Part shown: in pieces, positions 14,300 to 24,839 of the stretch
Layout of the letters: each line of letters starts with the position of its first letter
Numbering within the stretch: the stretch's first letter is position 1
DNA from: JAIBJN01 sp963775395
Lineage (GTDB): Bacteria; Actinomycetota; Thermoleophilia; Gaiellales; Gaiellaceae
Reading direction: 5' to 3'
Assembly: GCA_963775395.1 (NCBI GenBank)
Contig: CAVZIX010000007.1
Coordinates: 37,951-101,950 of the forward strand
Length of the DNA: 64,000 bases
Notes under the pieces: generated by a model
Databases searched by the model: none
What the model saw: only the letters and a program-made list of their open reading frames with translations
Told to the model about the DNA's origin: nothing
Translations under genes and position numbers: made by a program

Positions 14300-15106
14300 C
14301 TACTCCTCGCTCAGCAGAAGGGTGTCGAGCCCGCGCGTGAGGCCGACCAGCGACGACGCCCGCCGCACCGCGAGCAGCGTTCCCTGGACGTAGGGCTCGG
14401 GCGTGCCGCCGGCGTCGTGGCGGACGGTCAGACGCTCGTCGGGGAGCCCGAAGACGACCTCGGTGGAGACGACGAAGCCCGGCAGGCGCACGGAGTGGAC
14501 CTGGGCGCCGCCCACTGTCGCGCCGCGCGCCTCGGACGGCCCTTGCAGCTCCTCGATCGGGTGGCCGAGCTCGGGCCGACGCACCTCGCCGAGGCGCTCG
14601 GCGAGCTCGCGGGCCGTTCCGCTCGGCACGTCCGGCTTCGTGGAGCTCGCAAAGTCGATGACCTCCCACTGCGGCAGGTGACGCGCCGCGAGCAGCGCCG
14701 CCGCCTGGCACATCGCGGCCGTGAGCGAGAAGTTTCCGGATGCGATCACCCCGACCGAGCGCTCGCGCGCGGCCGCCTCGATCTCGTCGAAGTCCGACGC
14801 CGTCAGGCCCGAGCTGCCGATCACGACGGACACGCCGGCTTCGATCGCTGCCAGCGTGTTCTCCTTGACCGCCGTTGCGGACGTGTAGTCGACGAGGACG
14901 TCGACGCCTTCCAGCGCCTCGGCGACGCTTCCGTGTACGGGAACTCCGAGCGGGTCTCCGCCGAGCGCCTCTCCGAGGTCCCGACCGGCGGCGGAGCGGC
15001 TGACCGCGGAGACGAGCGAGAGGTCAGGCGCCTCCGCAACGGCCGCGACCAGCGCCCGGCCGGTCCAGCCCGTGGCTCCCGCGATGCACACCCGAATCTT
15101 CGACAT
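14300..15106 (-). CDS. dapB: DapB-like 4-hydroxy-tetrahydrodipicolinate reductase, divergent
   Basis: 268 residues. N-terminal Rossmann fold RVCIAGATGWTGRALVAA, a DYTSATAVKENTLAAIEAGV segment, and KPDVPSGTARELAE match DapB, which makes tetrahydrodipicolinate for lysine and peptidoglycan. The catalytic stretch is changed: the HHxxK of known DapB reads ASSTK (residues 153-157), keeping Lys157 but lacking both His. WT also replaces the usual RM in the GxxGRMG loop. It may be a divergent true DapB or a related reductase with another substrate. ATG start at 15106. It is a single gene, not in a dap operon. Confidence 0.7.
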   Translation of the reverse strand: MSKIRVCIAGATGWTGRALVAAVAEAPDLSLVSAVSRSAAGRDLGEALGGDPLGVPVHGSVAEALEGVDVLVDYTSATAVKENTLAAIEAGVSVVIGSSGLTASDFDEIEAAARERSVGVIASGNFSLTAAMCQAAALLAARHLPQWEVIDFASSTKPDVPSGTARELAERLGEVRRPELGHPIEELQGPSEARGATVGGAQVHSVRLPGFVVSTEVVFGLPDERLTVRHDAGGTPEPYVQGTLLAVRRASSLVGLTRGLDTLLLSEE

Positions 15107-15156
15107 GGGGCGACATCATCGCCGACACCGATCCCGGCCGAGGAGGAATGTCACCC

Positions 15157-15162
15157 TATGAT
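15157..15162 (+). promoter_or_regulatory. -10 box (TATGAT) of the cupin gene
   Basis: TATGAT is followed by six bases and GTG 15169. The box also spans the first codons of a longer possible ORF from ATG 15148, which argues for the downstream start. Confidence 0.5.
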
Positions 15163-15168
15163 CCGAGC

Positions 15169-15729
15169 GTGGTGCCCGAGGCGAGGTTCGACGAGACCGA
15201 GGCGGGGCTGGTCCCCGCGAGCGCCGGCTGGTTCGTTCTGAACGCGCGCGACGCGCGCTGGTTCGACAACCCGAGCCGGGGCCACAGTGTGCCGCTCACC
15301 GGCTACGACGAGTACGAGGCCGAGACGTTCTTCCCGATGCTCGGGGTGGCGATCCGGGTGGTGAGCCCGGGCGAGCCGACCGGGGTTTACCACTGGGAGA
15401 CGGAGCAGGAGGACTTCCTCGTGCTCTCGGGCGAGGCGCTGCTCATCGTCGAAGGGCAGGAGCGGCCGCTGCGGCAGTGGGACTTCGTGCACTGCCCGCC
15501 GGAGACGCGCCACGCATTCGTCGGCGCCGGCGATGGGCCGTGCGTGCTCCTGTGCGTCAGCTCGCGTCAGTTCCAGAAGGACGGGCCGTGGGGCTTCTAC
15601 TGCGCCGACGAGACCGCCGCCCGTTACAACGCGAGCTCTCCCGAGGACACGCAGGACGGCGAGGTCGCGGACGCGAACTTCGGTCCATCGAAGACGACGC
15701 GCTACCCCGACGGACTGCTGCCCGGCTAG
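15169..15729 (+). CDS. cupin-domain protein
   Basis: 186 residues from GTG 15169 (an ATG at 15148 is in frame, but its AGGAGG is only one base away). Cupin motif 1 is GEPTGVYHWETEQEDFLVLS GE, with His and Glu metal ligands. Motif 2 is QWDFVHCPPETRHAFVGAGDG. The C-terminal tail (KDGPWGFYCADETAARYNAS) is shared with a group of uncharacterised actinobacterial cupins. Metal-dependent isomerase, dioxygenase or sugar-binding roles are all possible. It starts close to the divergent DapB-like gene. Confidence 0.8.
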   Translation: MVPEARFDETEAGLVPASAGWFVLNARDARWFDNPSRGHSVPLTGYDEYEAETFFPMLGVAIRVVSPGEPTGVYHWETEQEDFLVLSGEALLIVEGQERPLRQWDFVHCPPETRHAFVGAGDGPCVLLCVSSRQFQKDGPWGFYCADETAARYNASSPEDTQDGEVADANFGPSKTTRYPDGLLPG

Positions 15730-15741
15730 CGGGCCTGGCTC

Positions 15742-16158
15742 CTAGTCGAGCTCCTCGGCCTGCGGCAGGTCGTCGGTGATCTCGAACCACGGCGCCTTGG
15801 AGCCGACGTAGATGTGCTCGGCGGGCCGAATGCTGGGGTCATCCACGAGCGAGCCCAGCGCGACATGCACGTACTCCCCGTCCCGCACGACGGAGAAGAG
15901 CAGGGAGCCGCAGGCGCCACATCGCGTGTCGTTCAGGTCGTCGTCCCCGTAGACGAGCAGGGCGTCCACGCCTTCCGTCACCTCGAGCTTCGCGCGCTCG
16001 ATGCCTGCGAACGCCTTGAACGCCGACCCGGTCGCCGCACGACAACGGGAGCAATGGCAGTTTGCGGCATACAGAAACGCATCAGCGACCCGGTAGCGGA
16101 CCGCGCCGCACTGGCACCGCCCCGGAGCCTGCGCTCGTCCGCCACGTTCACGGCTCAC
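15742..16158 (-). CDS. GFA/CENP-V-type zinc protein (glutathione-dependent formaldehyde-activating family)
   Basis: 138 residues from GTG 16158, preceded by GGAAGG four bases away. The zinc ligands are CQC (15-17), CHCSRC (34-39) and CGAC (79-82), the standard GFA arrangement. The family includes glutathione-formaldehyde adduct formers, but most members are uncharacterised. A formaldehyde role would fit methylamine metabolism suggested elsewhere in the window; this is only suggestive. Bases 16159-16374 upstream hold no recognisable gene. Confidence 0.85.
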   Translation of the reverse strand: MSRERGGRAQAPGRCQCGAVRYRVADAFLYAANCHCSRCRAATGSAFKAFAGIERAKLEVTEGVDALLVYGDDDLNDTRCGACGSLLFSVVRDGEYVHVALGSLVDDPSIRPAEHIYVGSKAPWFEITDDLPQAEELD

Positions 16159-16374
16159 TGAACCTTCCAGAAGCGTCCTTGCGTGACGCTCTTGCCTGAT
16201 CGCCAAAAGCTCCAGCTGTCGCATCTCACACCTCGACCGCACTCTGTCAGAGGTGGTGCCGGTGATCGTCCAATCTCGAGACCTCTCCGGATCCCACACG
16301 CGAAGTGATCGTCGTCCCCGCAGCGGACATCGATGACCTCCTCCGCCGGCGGGGCGCCGCTGCGCGCTGCGCGC

Positions 16375-16746
16375 TCAGGTCGGCTCGATGAGCTCGACCC
16401 GGTAGCCGTCCGGATCCCTGACGAAGCAGAGGCGAGCGCCGCCCTCACGGACGGTGTACGGCGGCTTCTCGGGCTCGATGCCCTGGCCCGCGAGCTGCTC
16501 GAGAGTGCCGTCGAGGTCGGAGACGGTCACGGCAACGTGGCCGTAGCCGGTGCCGAGCTCGTACGAGTCGACGCCGAAGTTGTAGGTCAGCTCGAGCCGG
16601 TCGCCGTCGCCGGGCAGGCCCATGAAGATGTTGATCGCCTCGTCGCGGATCGGCATGCGCCGCCGCTCCTCGAAGCCGAGCGCCTGGTAGAAGGCGACCG
16701 ACCGGTCAGGGTCGGTGATGCGGTAACAGGTGTGAATGAGCTCCAT
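16375..16746 (-). CDS. lactoylglutathione lyase-type glyoxalase I
   Basis: 123 residues, MELIHTCYRITDPDRSVAFY to DPDGYRVELIEPT. His5, the internal Glu in RLELTYNFG, GYGHVAVTV and the terminal VELIE give the two metal-binding halves of GloA. It detoxifies methylglyoxal as a thiol adduct; the thiol in an actinobacterium may not be glutathione. TAGGCT (16753-16758) lies six bases before the ATG, and its TAG is the stop codon of the upstream GNAT gene. Confidence 0.88.
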   Translation of the reverse strand: MELIHTCYRITDPDRSVAFYQALGFEERRRMPIRDEAINIFMGLPGDGDRLELTYNFGVDSYELGTGYGHVAVTVSDLDGTLEQLAGQGIEPEKPPYTVREGGARLCFVRDPDGYRVELIEPT

Positions 16747-16752
16747 GCCGCG

Positions 16753-16758
16753 AGCCTA
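16753..16758 (-). promoter_or_regulatory. -10 box (TAGGCT) of the glyoxalase gene, reusing the upstream stop codon
   Basis: TAGGCT on the minus strand ends six bases before ATG 16746. Its first three bases are the stop of the GNAT gene at 16756-16758. Confidence 0.5.
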
Positions 16759-17286
16759 CCCGTCCAGGTCCTCGCGCACGATTCCGAAGAGCACCCCGTC
16801 GACCCACTCCCCGTGGCGGTCGTAGGCTCGCCGGCGCGCGCCTTCGCGGACGAAGCCGGCGCGCTCGAAGAGTCCGAGCGCGCGCTCGTTGAAGCCGTAG
16901 ACCTCGAGCTGCACCCGGTGGTAGTCCAGGTCGAAGACGAGATGGCGCACGAGCAGCTCCGTCGCCGCGACGGCGAGGCCCCGCCCGCGGTGGTCTGGGT
17001 GGAGCATGATCGCGTGGAGGTCGGCGATCCGGCTTCGGCGGTTCACGACCGAGAAGGCCAGCGAGCCCGCCGGCTCGCCTTCCGCTTCGATCACCAGTCG
17101 GCCGTGGTGCGTCGGATCGTCCTCCGACCGGCGCACCTCCTCGAGAAGCTCGTCGGCCCCGCGCGGGGAAACCGCCGCCATGAACGGCTCGACCGCCTCG
17201 TGCGCCGCGAGGGCGGCCAGGAAGTCGACGTCGGCCTCGGTCGCGCGCCGGAGCGTGAAGCCGTCGCCGGCGAGCGGCGCGGTCAC
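16756..17286 (-). CDS. GNAT N-acetyltransferase (RimJ/RimL-like)
   Basis: 176 residues. FTLRRATEADVDFLAALAAH at the start, acetyl-CoA loop HPDHRGRGLAVAATELLVRH, then VYGFNERALGLFERAGFVRE. RimJ/RimL-type enzymes acetylate protein N-termini, amino acids or antibiotics; the target is unknown. GTG start overlaps the exporter's TGA by four bases, so it is translated with the EamA gene. Confidence 0.88.
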   Translation of the reverse strand: MTAPLAGDGFTLRRATEADVDFLAALAAHEAVEPFMAAVSPRGADELLEEVRRSEDDPTHHGRLVIEAEGEPAGSLAFSVVNRRSRIADLHAIMLHPDHRGRGLAVAATELLVRHLVFDLDYHRVQLEVYGFNERALGLFERAGFVREGARRRAYDRHGEWVDGVLFGIVREDLDG

Positions 17287-18215
17287 GCCTGCGGAGTGAC
17301 GGGCGCCGGCTCCGTCTCGGGCTCACGACCGCGGCGCCGCCGACCGAGCACTGCGCCCGACCCGAGGGCCACCCCGGCGAGGATCAGCACCAGGCCGAGG
17401 GCGGCGTTCAGCGCGATCTCCTCGTTGAGGATGAGCACGCCGTAGAAGAGCGCAACGGGCGGCAGCAGGTACGTGACGAGCGAGGCCCGCGCAGCCCCGT
17501 AGCTGGTCAGCAAGCGGTAGAAGAGAAGCAGCGCGAACGCCGTGCCGAGGACGCCGAGGACGACGATCGAGCCGATCGCCTTCCAGCTCGGCATCGCCTC
17601 TGGCAGCTGGAAGGCCGCGAAGGGGAGGAGGATCACGGCGCCCATCACGGACGAGGCCGTCGTGACGAGCACAGGCATCGTCTGCGAGAAGTTGTGCTGG
17701 ACAAAGTGATTCGCGGCCGCGTAGGAGAGCGAGGCGACCACGATTGCGAGCGTGCCGGCGATCGCCCACCAGCCACCTTCCGGATGCAGGCCGGTGAGGA
17801 CCGCGACCCCCGCCAGGCCGACGAGTATGCCCGCGAGCCGCACCCCGCGAACGCGCTCGCTCGGGTTGAACCAGAACGCGAGGATGACGACGAAGATCGG
17901 CACGGACGCGTTCGCGATCGCCGCGACGCCGGAGTCGACGTACTTCTCGCCCCAGGCGATGAGCGTGAACGGGAACGCCGCGTTCAGGAACCCGATCGCC
18001 CAGGCCTTCCACCCGAGGCCCCGCATGTCGGAGACCGCGCGGCGCCCGCCGACATGCCACGCGAGCACCGGAACGAGCACGGCCGAGGCGAGCACGAGGC
18101 GGAAGAACATCATCGCCGTCGGCTCGACTTCGTCGACCGCGACCTTGATGAAGAGGTACGACGAGCCCCAGACCGCGGCGACGATCGCGAGGAGAGGGAC
18201 GTAGCCGCGGACCAT
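17283..18215 (-). CDS. EamA/DMT-family exporter
   Basis: 310 residues with ten hydrophobic helices in two EamA repeats. MVRGYVPLLAIVAAVWGSSY, FLNAAFPFTLIAWGEKYVDS (end of repeat 1) and TYLLPPVALFYGVLILNEEI (repeat 2) are characteristic, with an arginine-rich cytoplasmic tail. It likely exports amino acids or other metabolites. First gene of a two-gene unit with the acetyltransferase. Confidence 0.9.
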   Translation of the reverse strand: MVRGYVPLLAIVAAVWGSSYLFIKVAVDEVEPTAMMFFRLVLASAVLVPVLAWHVGGRRAVSDMRGLGWKAWAIGFLNAAFPFTLIAWGEKYVDSGVAAIANASVPIFVVILAFWFNPSERVRGVRLAGILVGLAGVAVLTGLHPEGGWWAIAGTLAIVVASLSYAAANHFVQHNFSQTMPVLVTTASSVMGAVILLPFAAFQLPEAMPSWKAIGSIVVLGVLGTAFALLLFYRLLTSYGAARASLVTYLLPPVALFYGVLILNEEIALNAALGLVLILAGVALGSGAVLGRRRRGREPETEPAPVTPQA

Positions 18216-18221
18216 GCCCAG

Positions 18222-18227
18222 AGGCTA
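18222..18227 (-). promoter_or_regulatory. -10 box (TAGCCT) of the EamA-GNAT unit
   Basis: TAGCCT on the minus strand is six bases before ATG 18215, predicting a leaderless start. Confidence 0.5.
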
Positions 18228-18270
18228 CCTACGGGCGATCGCCCTACCCGCTCGCATCCTCCCCGGGCGA

Positions 18271-18276
18271 TAGAGT
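18271..18276 (+). promoter_or_regulatory. -10 box (TAGAGT) of purL-purF
   Basis: TAGAGT is 11 bases before an in-frame TTG (18288) and 20 before GTG 18297. The choice between these starts affects three residues only. Confidence 0.45.
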
Positions 18277-18296
18277 GGAGCTCTCCCTTGAGCTCC

Positions 18297-20389
<2,093 letters not shown>

Positions 20390-20390
<1 letters not shown>

Positions 20391-21775
20391 TGTGCGGGAT
20401 CTTCGGCATCCACGCTGCCGACCGCGACGTCGCGCGCATCTCCTACTTCGGTCTGTTCGCGCTCCAGCACCGCGGCCAGGAGTCGGCCGGCATCGCCGTC
20501 TCCGACGCCGGCCGGCTGACGGTTCTGCGCGACATGGGCCTCGTCTCGCAGGTCTTCTCCGAACAGAAGCTCCAGGGCCTCGGCGGGGAGACCGCCATCG
20601 GGCACTGCCGCTATTCGACGACCGGATCCACGCACTGGGCCAACGCGCAGCCGATGGTTCACCACGGCCCGGCGCGAACCGTCGCGCTCGCGCACAACGG
20701 CAACCTGACGAACACGGAGGAGCTCCGCTCGGAGCTCCTCGCCGCCGGCGCCCGGCTGACGTCGACCTCCGACACCGAGGTGATCGCCGCGCTGATCGCG
20801 CGCGACGAGCGGCCGCTCGAGGAGGCGGTCGCCGCAACGATGGCGCGGATCGAGGGCGCCTTCGCGGCCGTTCTCCTCTCCGAGGGCAAGCTGGTCGGCT
20901 TCCGCGATCCCGACGGGATCAGGCCGCTCGCGCTCGGGCAGCTCGAGGACGACTGCGTGCTCGCGTCCGAGGGCTGCGCGTTCGACCTGATCGGCGCCGA
21001 CGCCGTCCGGGAGCTGCAGCCCGGGGAGCTGGTCGTTGCCGACGCCGACGGCGTGCGCACCGAGCAGGCGGTCGAGCCGCGCGACGGCGGCGCGCTCTGC
21101 ATCTTCGAGTTCATCTACTTCGCGCGGCCCGACTCGACCCTTCGCGGCGTCGAGCTGCACGGCGCTCGGGTGCGGATGGGCGAGCGGCTCGCGGAGGAGT
21201 CCCCTGCCGAGGCAGATCTCGTCATGGCGATCCCCGATTCGGGCACCCCGGCGGCGATCGGCTTTGCACGCGCGAGCGGGATCCCGTTCCAGGAAGGGCT
21301 GATCAAGAACCGCTACGTCGGGCGCACGTTCATCCAGCCCGACCAGGGGCTCCGCGAGAGGGGCGTGCGCATGAAGTTCAACCCGCTCGGCGAGGTTCGC
21401 GGAAAGCGGGTGGTCGTCGTCGACGACTCGATCGTCCGCGGCTCGACCACGCGCCAGATCGTGGCGATGTTGTTCGAGTCCGGCGCGCTCGAAGTGCACG
21501 TGCGCGTCTCGTCGCCGCCGATCGTCTCGCCCTGCTTCTACGGAATCGACATGGCCGGCCAGGACGAGCTGATCGCCGCCGACCGCGAGGTCGAGGACGT
21601 GCGGGCGGAGATCGGCGCCACCTCGCTTGCCTACCTGTCGCTCGACGGGCTCCAGGACGCGACCCGCCGGCCGGCGGACTCCTTCTGCCGCGCCTGCCTG
21701 ACGAAGAGCTATCCGACGCGGATCCCCGAGAACCTCCGCCTCGCGAAGCTCCGTTTTGAGCGGACGCCCGTCTAA
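20390..21775 (+). CDS. purF: amidophosphoribosyltransferase
   Basis: 461 residues. MCGIFGIHAADRDVAR carries the Ntn nucleophile Cys2; it has no propeptide before the Cys, as in E. coli PurF. LQHRGQESAGIAVSD, HNGNLTNTEELRSEL, and the PRPP motif RVVVVDDSIVRGSTTRQIV are clear. The C-terminal CxxC-type FCRACLT suggests the Fe-S class seen in Bacillus PurF, though the full set of ligands was not traced. It makes phosphoribosylamine from PRPP and glutamine, the committing step. Confidence 0.96.
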
Positions 21776-21812
21776 CCGGCACGCCCGTCACGACCCCGCG
21801 TGTCCCTTGGAG

Positions 21813-21841
21813 CCACGGCCGGGGTCTGACCCCGGCCGTGG
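21813..21841. repeat. palindromic element, arms around GGGG-TCTGA-CCCC
   Basis: CCACGGCCGGGG pairs perfectly with CCCCGGCCGTGG over the loop TCTGA. It shares the core GGGGTCTGACCCC with the second palindrome at 21963, while the outer arms differ. It lies 38 bases after purF and could also act as its terminator. Confidence 0.7.
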
Positions 21842-21962
21842 ACGCAGTGGACGGTGAGAACCGCGGGTACCTGTGGACGGCCAAGTAGGCCCACAACGCA
21901 GAGGTTGAGCGGACGAAGGCACCTGGCCGTGTCCCGGCGGCCTGGGGAAACTGCCGAGCCGA

Positions 21963-21993
21963 GCCATGCCCGGGGTCTGACCCCGGGCATGGC
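21963..21993. repeat. second palindromic element with the same GGGGTCTGACCCC core
   Basis: GCCATGCCCGGGG pairs perfectly with CCCCGGGCATGGC over TCTGA (13-bp stem). It lies 10 bases from the stop of the convergent aldehyde dehydrogenase. The two palindromes bracket 121 bases with no gene, a REP/REPIN-like arrangement. Confidence 0.7.
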
Positions 21994-22002
21994 CGGTGAG
22001 GA

Positions 22003-23463
22003 CTAGTCCAGGCCGCCGACGTCGAGGACGGCGGTCTTCAGGTCGGTCATGTCGAGCATGGTGTAGCGGCCGCCGATGCGGCCCCAGCCGGTGCGCGTGC
22101 CGGAGGCACCGCCGAAGGGCTCGTGGGCCTCCCAGTAGTCGGTCGAGTCGTTGACGACCACGTTGCCGACCTGGAGGTTGTCGAGGAAGCGGAACGCGCG
22201 CTTCAGGCTCGTCGTGTAGACGGCCGCCTGGAGACCGAGATGCGAGTCGTTGGCGACGGCCAGCGCCTCGTCGTCGTCAGCCACCGTGATGAGCGGGACG
22301 ATGGGCCCGAACGTCTCGTCGCGGTTGATGAGCGTGTCGACCCCGACGCCGTCGACGACGGTCGGCTGGTAGTAGAGCCCGGTCGGGCGGCCGCCGTCGC
22401 GCTCGCCGCCGAGGACGATCTCGGCGCCCTTGGACACGGCGTCCTCGAGGTGGGCGTCCATCTTCTGCGCCGTCGGCTCGTTGTTCATCGGCCCGACGAG
22501 GGTGTCGTCGTCGAACGGGTCGCCGAGCGTCCAGCCCTGTGCCTCCTTGACCACGGCGGCGAGGAAGTCGTCGTGCACGCGCTTGTCGACGAGCACGCGC
22601 TCGGTCGCGCAGCACACCTGGCCGGCGCAGAAGAAGCCGCCGTAGACGGCCCCCTTCGCCGCTGCCTCGAGGTCGGCGTCGGCGCAGACCACGACCGGCC
22701 CGTTGCCGCTCGCCTCTATCAGCGAACGCTTCAGTCCGGCGGCGCGCACGATCTTCTCCGCCGTCGTGTGCGAGCCGATGAAGCCGACGCAGTCGATGTT
22801 CTCGTCGGTGATCAGGCGCTCGCCGACCTTGCCGTCTCCGTAGATGACGTTGACGACGCCCTCGGGCAGCCCGGCGTCAGCCATGATCTGCATGAAGTTC
22901 GCCATCGCGATCGGCGTCCACTCGGACGGCTTGCACACCATCGTGTTCCCGGCCGCGATCCCGGGCGCGATCAGCTCGACCGGGATCAGCGTGGGGAAGT
23001 TCCACGGAGTGATCGACGCGTAGACACCGTTCGGCTTCCGGAAGGTCAGGATCCGCTTGTTGACGTCCTGGGAGGGGATGATCGCCGTCTCCATGCGCTT
23101 GACGTCCTCGGCGGCGAGCCGGAAGTTCTCGGCCGTCTCGTCGATGTCCGGGATCGCCTCGGCCGTGAACGGCTTGCCCTGCTCGAGCGAGAGCTCACGC
23201 GCGAAGTCCTCTTTCCGCTCCTCGATGAGGTCGGCGATCTTGTGGCAGACCTCGGCCCGCTCCCAGGCCGAGAGCGCGGCCCACTTCGGCTGTGCCTCCC
23301 GCGCTGCCTTCGCCGCGGCAACGATGTCCGCCTCGCTGGCGTTGGGCGCGTCCGCGAGCTTCTCGCCCGTGACCGGGGAGACGATCTCGCGTGCCTCGTC
23401 GCTCGTCGCGTCGACCCATTCGCCGCCGACGAAGTTCTGCAGTGTCCTGACCGTGATCGCCAT
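22003..23463 (-). CDS. NAD(P)-dependent aldehyde dehydrogenase (semialdehyde dehydrogenase type)
   Basis: 486 residues from ATG 23463 with AAGGAAG upstream. ITPWNFPTLIPVELIAPGIA, FIGSHTTAEKIVRAAG (cofactor), the Cys motif GGFFCAGQVCCATERV, and NDETFGP-like RDETFGPIVPLI identify the family. The usual ELGG before the Asn reads EASGNGP, keeping the catalytic Glu. It follows the class III aminotransferase by 17 bases. Together they would oxidise an omega-amino compound (GABA, beta-alanine or a polyamine product) to the acid. Confidence 0.9.
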   Translation of the reverse strand: MAITVRTLQNFVGGEWVDATSDEAREIVSPVTGEKLADAPNASEADIVAAAKAAREAQPKWAALSAWERAEVCHKIADLIEERKEDFARELSLEQGKPFTAEAIPDIDETAENFRLAAEDVKRMETAIIPSQDVNKRILTFRKPNGVYASITPWNFPTLIPVELIAPGIAAGNTMVCKPSEWTPIAMANFMQIMADAGLPEGVVNVIYGDGKVGERLITDENIDCVGFIGSHTTAEKIVRAAGLKRSLIEASGNGPVVVCADADLEAAAKGAVYGGFFCAGQVCCATERVLVDKRVHDDFLAAVVKEAQGWTLGDPFDDDTLVGPMNNEPTAQKMDAHLEDAVSKGAEIVLGGERDGGRPTGLYYQPTVVDGVGVDTLINRDETFGPIVPLITVADDDEALAVANDSHLGLQAAVYTTSLKRAFRFLDNLQVGNVVVNDSTDYWEAHEPFGGASGTRTGWGRIGGRYTMLDMTDLKTAVLDVGGLD

Positions 23464-23480
23464 CGAACTTCCTTTCTTGC

Positions 23481-24839
23481 CTAGACCTTGACGTTGACTC
23501 TGTCCCACGCCTCGTCGAGCACCTGGCGCAGGACTCCGACCATCTCGTCGAACTCCTCGGGGCCGGCGACGAGGGGCGGCGCAAATTGCGCGCACGTCTC
23601 GCCACGATCGTCGAAGCGCATGTAGACGCCGAGCTCGCGGGCACGCGGCGTCATCACCTTCTTGATCAGCTCGTCGCGCTCGGACGGCGTGAAGGTCTCC
23701 TTCGTCTCCTTGTCCTTCACGAGCTCGAGCGAGTAGAAGTAGCCGTCTCCGCGCACGTCGCCGACCATGGGGTGGTCGGCCATGAGCTGGTCGCAGCGGG
23801 CGCGGAGCTCCTTCCCGAGGCGGTCCGAGCGCTCGACGAGGTTCTCGCGCTCGAAGACCTCCAGGTTCGCCAGCCCGATCGCACACGAGAGCGGGTGGCC
23901 GCCGAACGTGATCCCGTGGACGAACGCGGTCGCCGGCTCGGAGAAGAACGGCTCGACGACCTGCGGGGCCGCCACGACGGCGCCGAGCGGCGCGTACGCG
24001 GAAGTGATGCCCTTGGCCAGGGTCATCATGTCCGGCTCGATCCCATAGCGCGTCGAGCCGAACCAGTCGCCGACCCGCCCGAAGCCACAGATGATCTCGT
24101 CGGCCACGAGCAGGAGCCCGTGCTCGTCGCAGATCTCGCGAACGCGCTCGAAATACCCGGGCGGCGGCGTGATCGATCCTGCCGAGTTCTGCACCGGCTC
24201 GAGGATCACGGCCGCGACCGTCTGCGGCCCCTCGTTGACGACGATGGCGTCGATCTCGTCCGCGCAGCGAAGCGTGCACTCGGGCTTGTCCGAGCAGTAC
24301 GGGCAGCGGTAGCGATACGGCATCGGCGCGCGCAGGCAGCCGGGCAGAAGCGGCTCGAACTGCGTCCGCAGCGCGGGGCTCCCGTTGATCGAGAGCGCGC
24401 CCATCGTCGTCCCGTGGTAGGCGCTGCGTCGCGTGATGAACTTGTAGCGGGTCGGCTCGCCGCGCAGCCGGTGGTACTGGCGCGCGATCTTGAGCGCCGA
24501 CTCGATCGCCTCGGAGCCGCCGCCGACGAAGAAGATCCGCCCGACGTCGATGGGGACGAGCTCGGTCACCTTCTCGGCCAGCTCGACGGACGGGGGCGTG
24601 GCGAACCCGACCCAGTTCGTGAAGAAGGGCAGGGTCTCGACCTGCCGCTTGGCCGCCTCGGCGATCTCGGGCCAGGGCCCGTAGCCGATGTTGACGCAGT
24701 AGAGGGCGGAGAGAGCGTCGAGGTAGCGGTTCCCCTCGTTGTCCCAGATGTAGCAGCCCTCCGCACGCTCGATCACGAGCCGGCTCGCACCGGCGGGTGT
24801 GAAGTGGCGCCAGAGGTGATCCGTGGTCGTCGTCGTCAT
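23481..24839 (-). CDS. class III PLP aminotransferase (omega-amino acid type)
   Basis: 452 residues from ATG 24839, which overlaps the pucR TGA (ATGA). FFVGGGSEAIESALKIARQY, AYHGTTMGALSINGSP, DEIICGFGRVGDWFG and the PLP lysine in MTLAKGITSAYAPLGA are clear. A small insert with RCPYCSDKPECTLRCADEID carries four Cys in CxxC-x5-C-x3-C spacing and might bind zinc. With the downstream aldehyde dehydrogenase it forms a transaminase-dehydrogenase pair like gabT-gabD. Exact amine not known. Confidence 0.9.
   Translation of the reverse strand: MTTTTTDHLWRHFTPAGASRLVIERAEGCYIWDNEGNRYLDALSALYCVNIGYGPWPEIAEAAKRQVETLPFFTNWVGFATPPSVELAEKVTELVPIDVGRIFFVGGGSEAIESALKIARQYHRLRGEPTRYKFITRRSAYHGTTMGALSINGSPALRTQFEPLLPGCLRAPMPYRYRCPYCSDKPECTLRCADEIDAIVVNEGPQTVAAVILEPVQNSAGSITPPPGYFERVREICDEHGLLLVADEIICGFGRVGDWFGSTRYGIEPDMMTLAKGITSAYAPLGAVVAAPQVVEPFFSEPATAFVHGITFGGHPLSCAIGLANLEVFERENLVERSDRLGKELRARCDQLMADHPMVGDVRGDGYFYSLELVKDKETKETFTPSERDELIKKVMTPRARELGVYMRFDDRGETCAQFAPPLVAGPEEFDEMVGVLRQVLDEAWDRVNVKV

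Noticed and set aside
15148..15168. ATG 15148 as start of the cupin gene
   Set aside because: Its AGGAGG is only one base away, and a -10 box lies downstream of it, so GTG 15169 is more likely.
16159..16374. Small gene between the GFA and glyoxalase genes
   Set aside because: A short + strand reading frame (VIVVPAADIDDLLRRRGA) looks protein-like but has no start context, no family and no conserved length.
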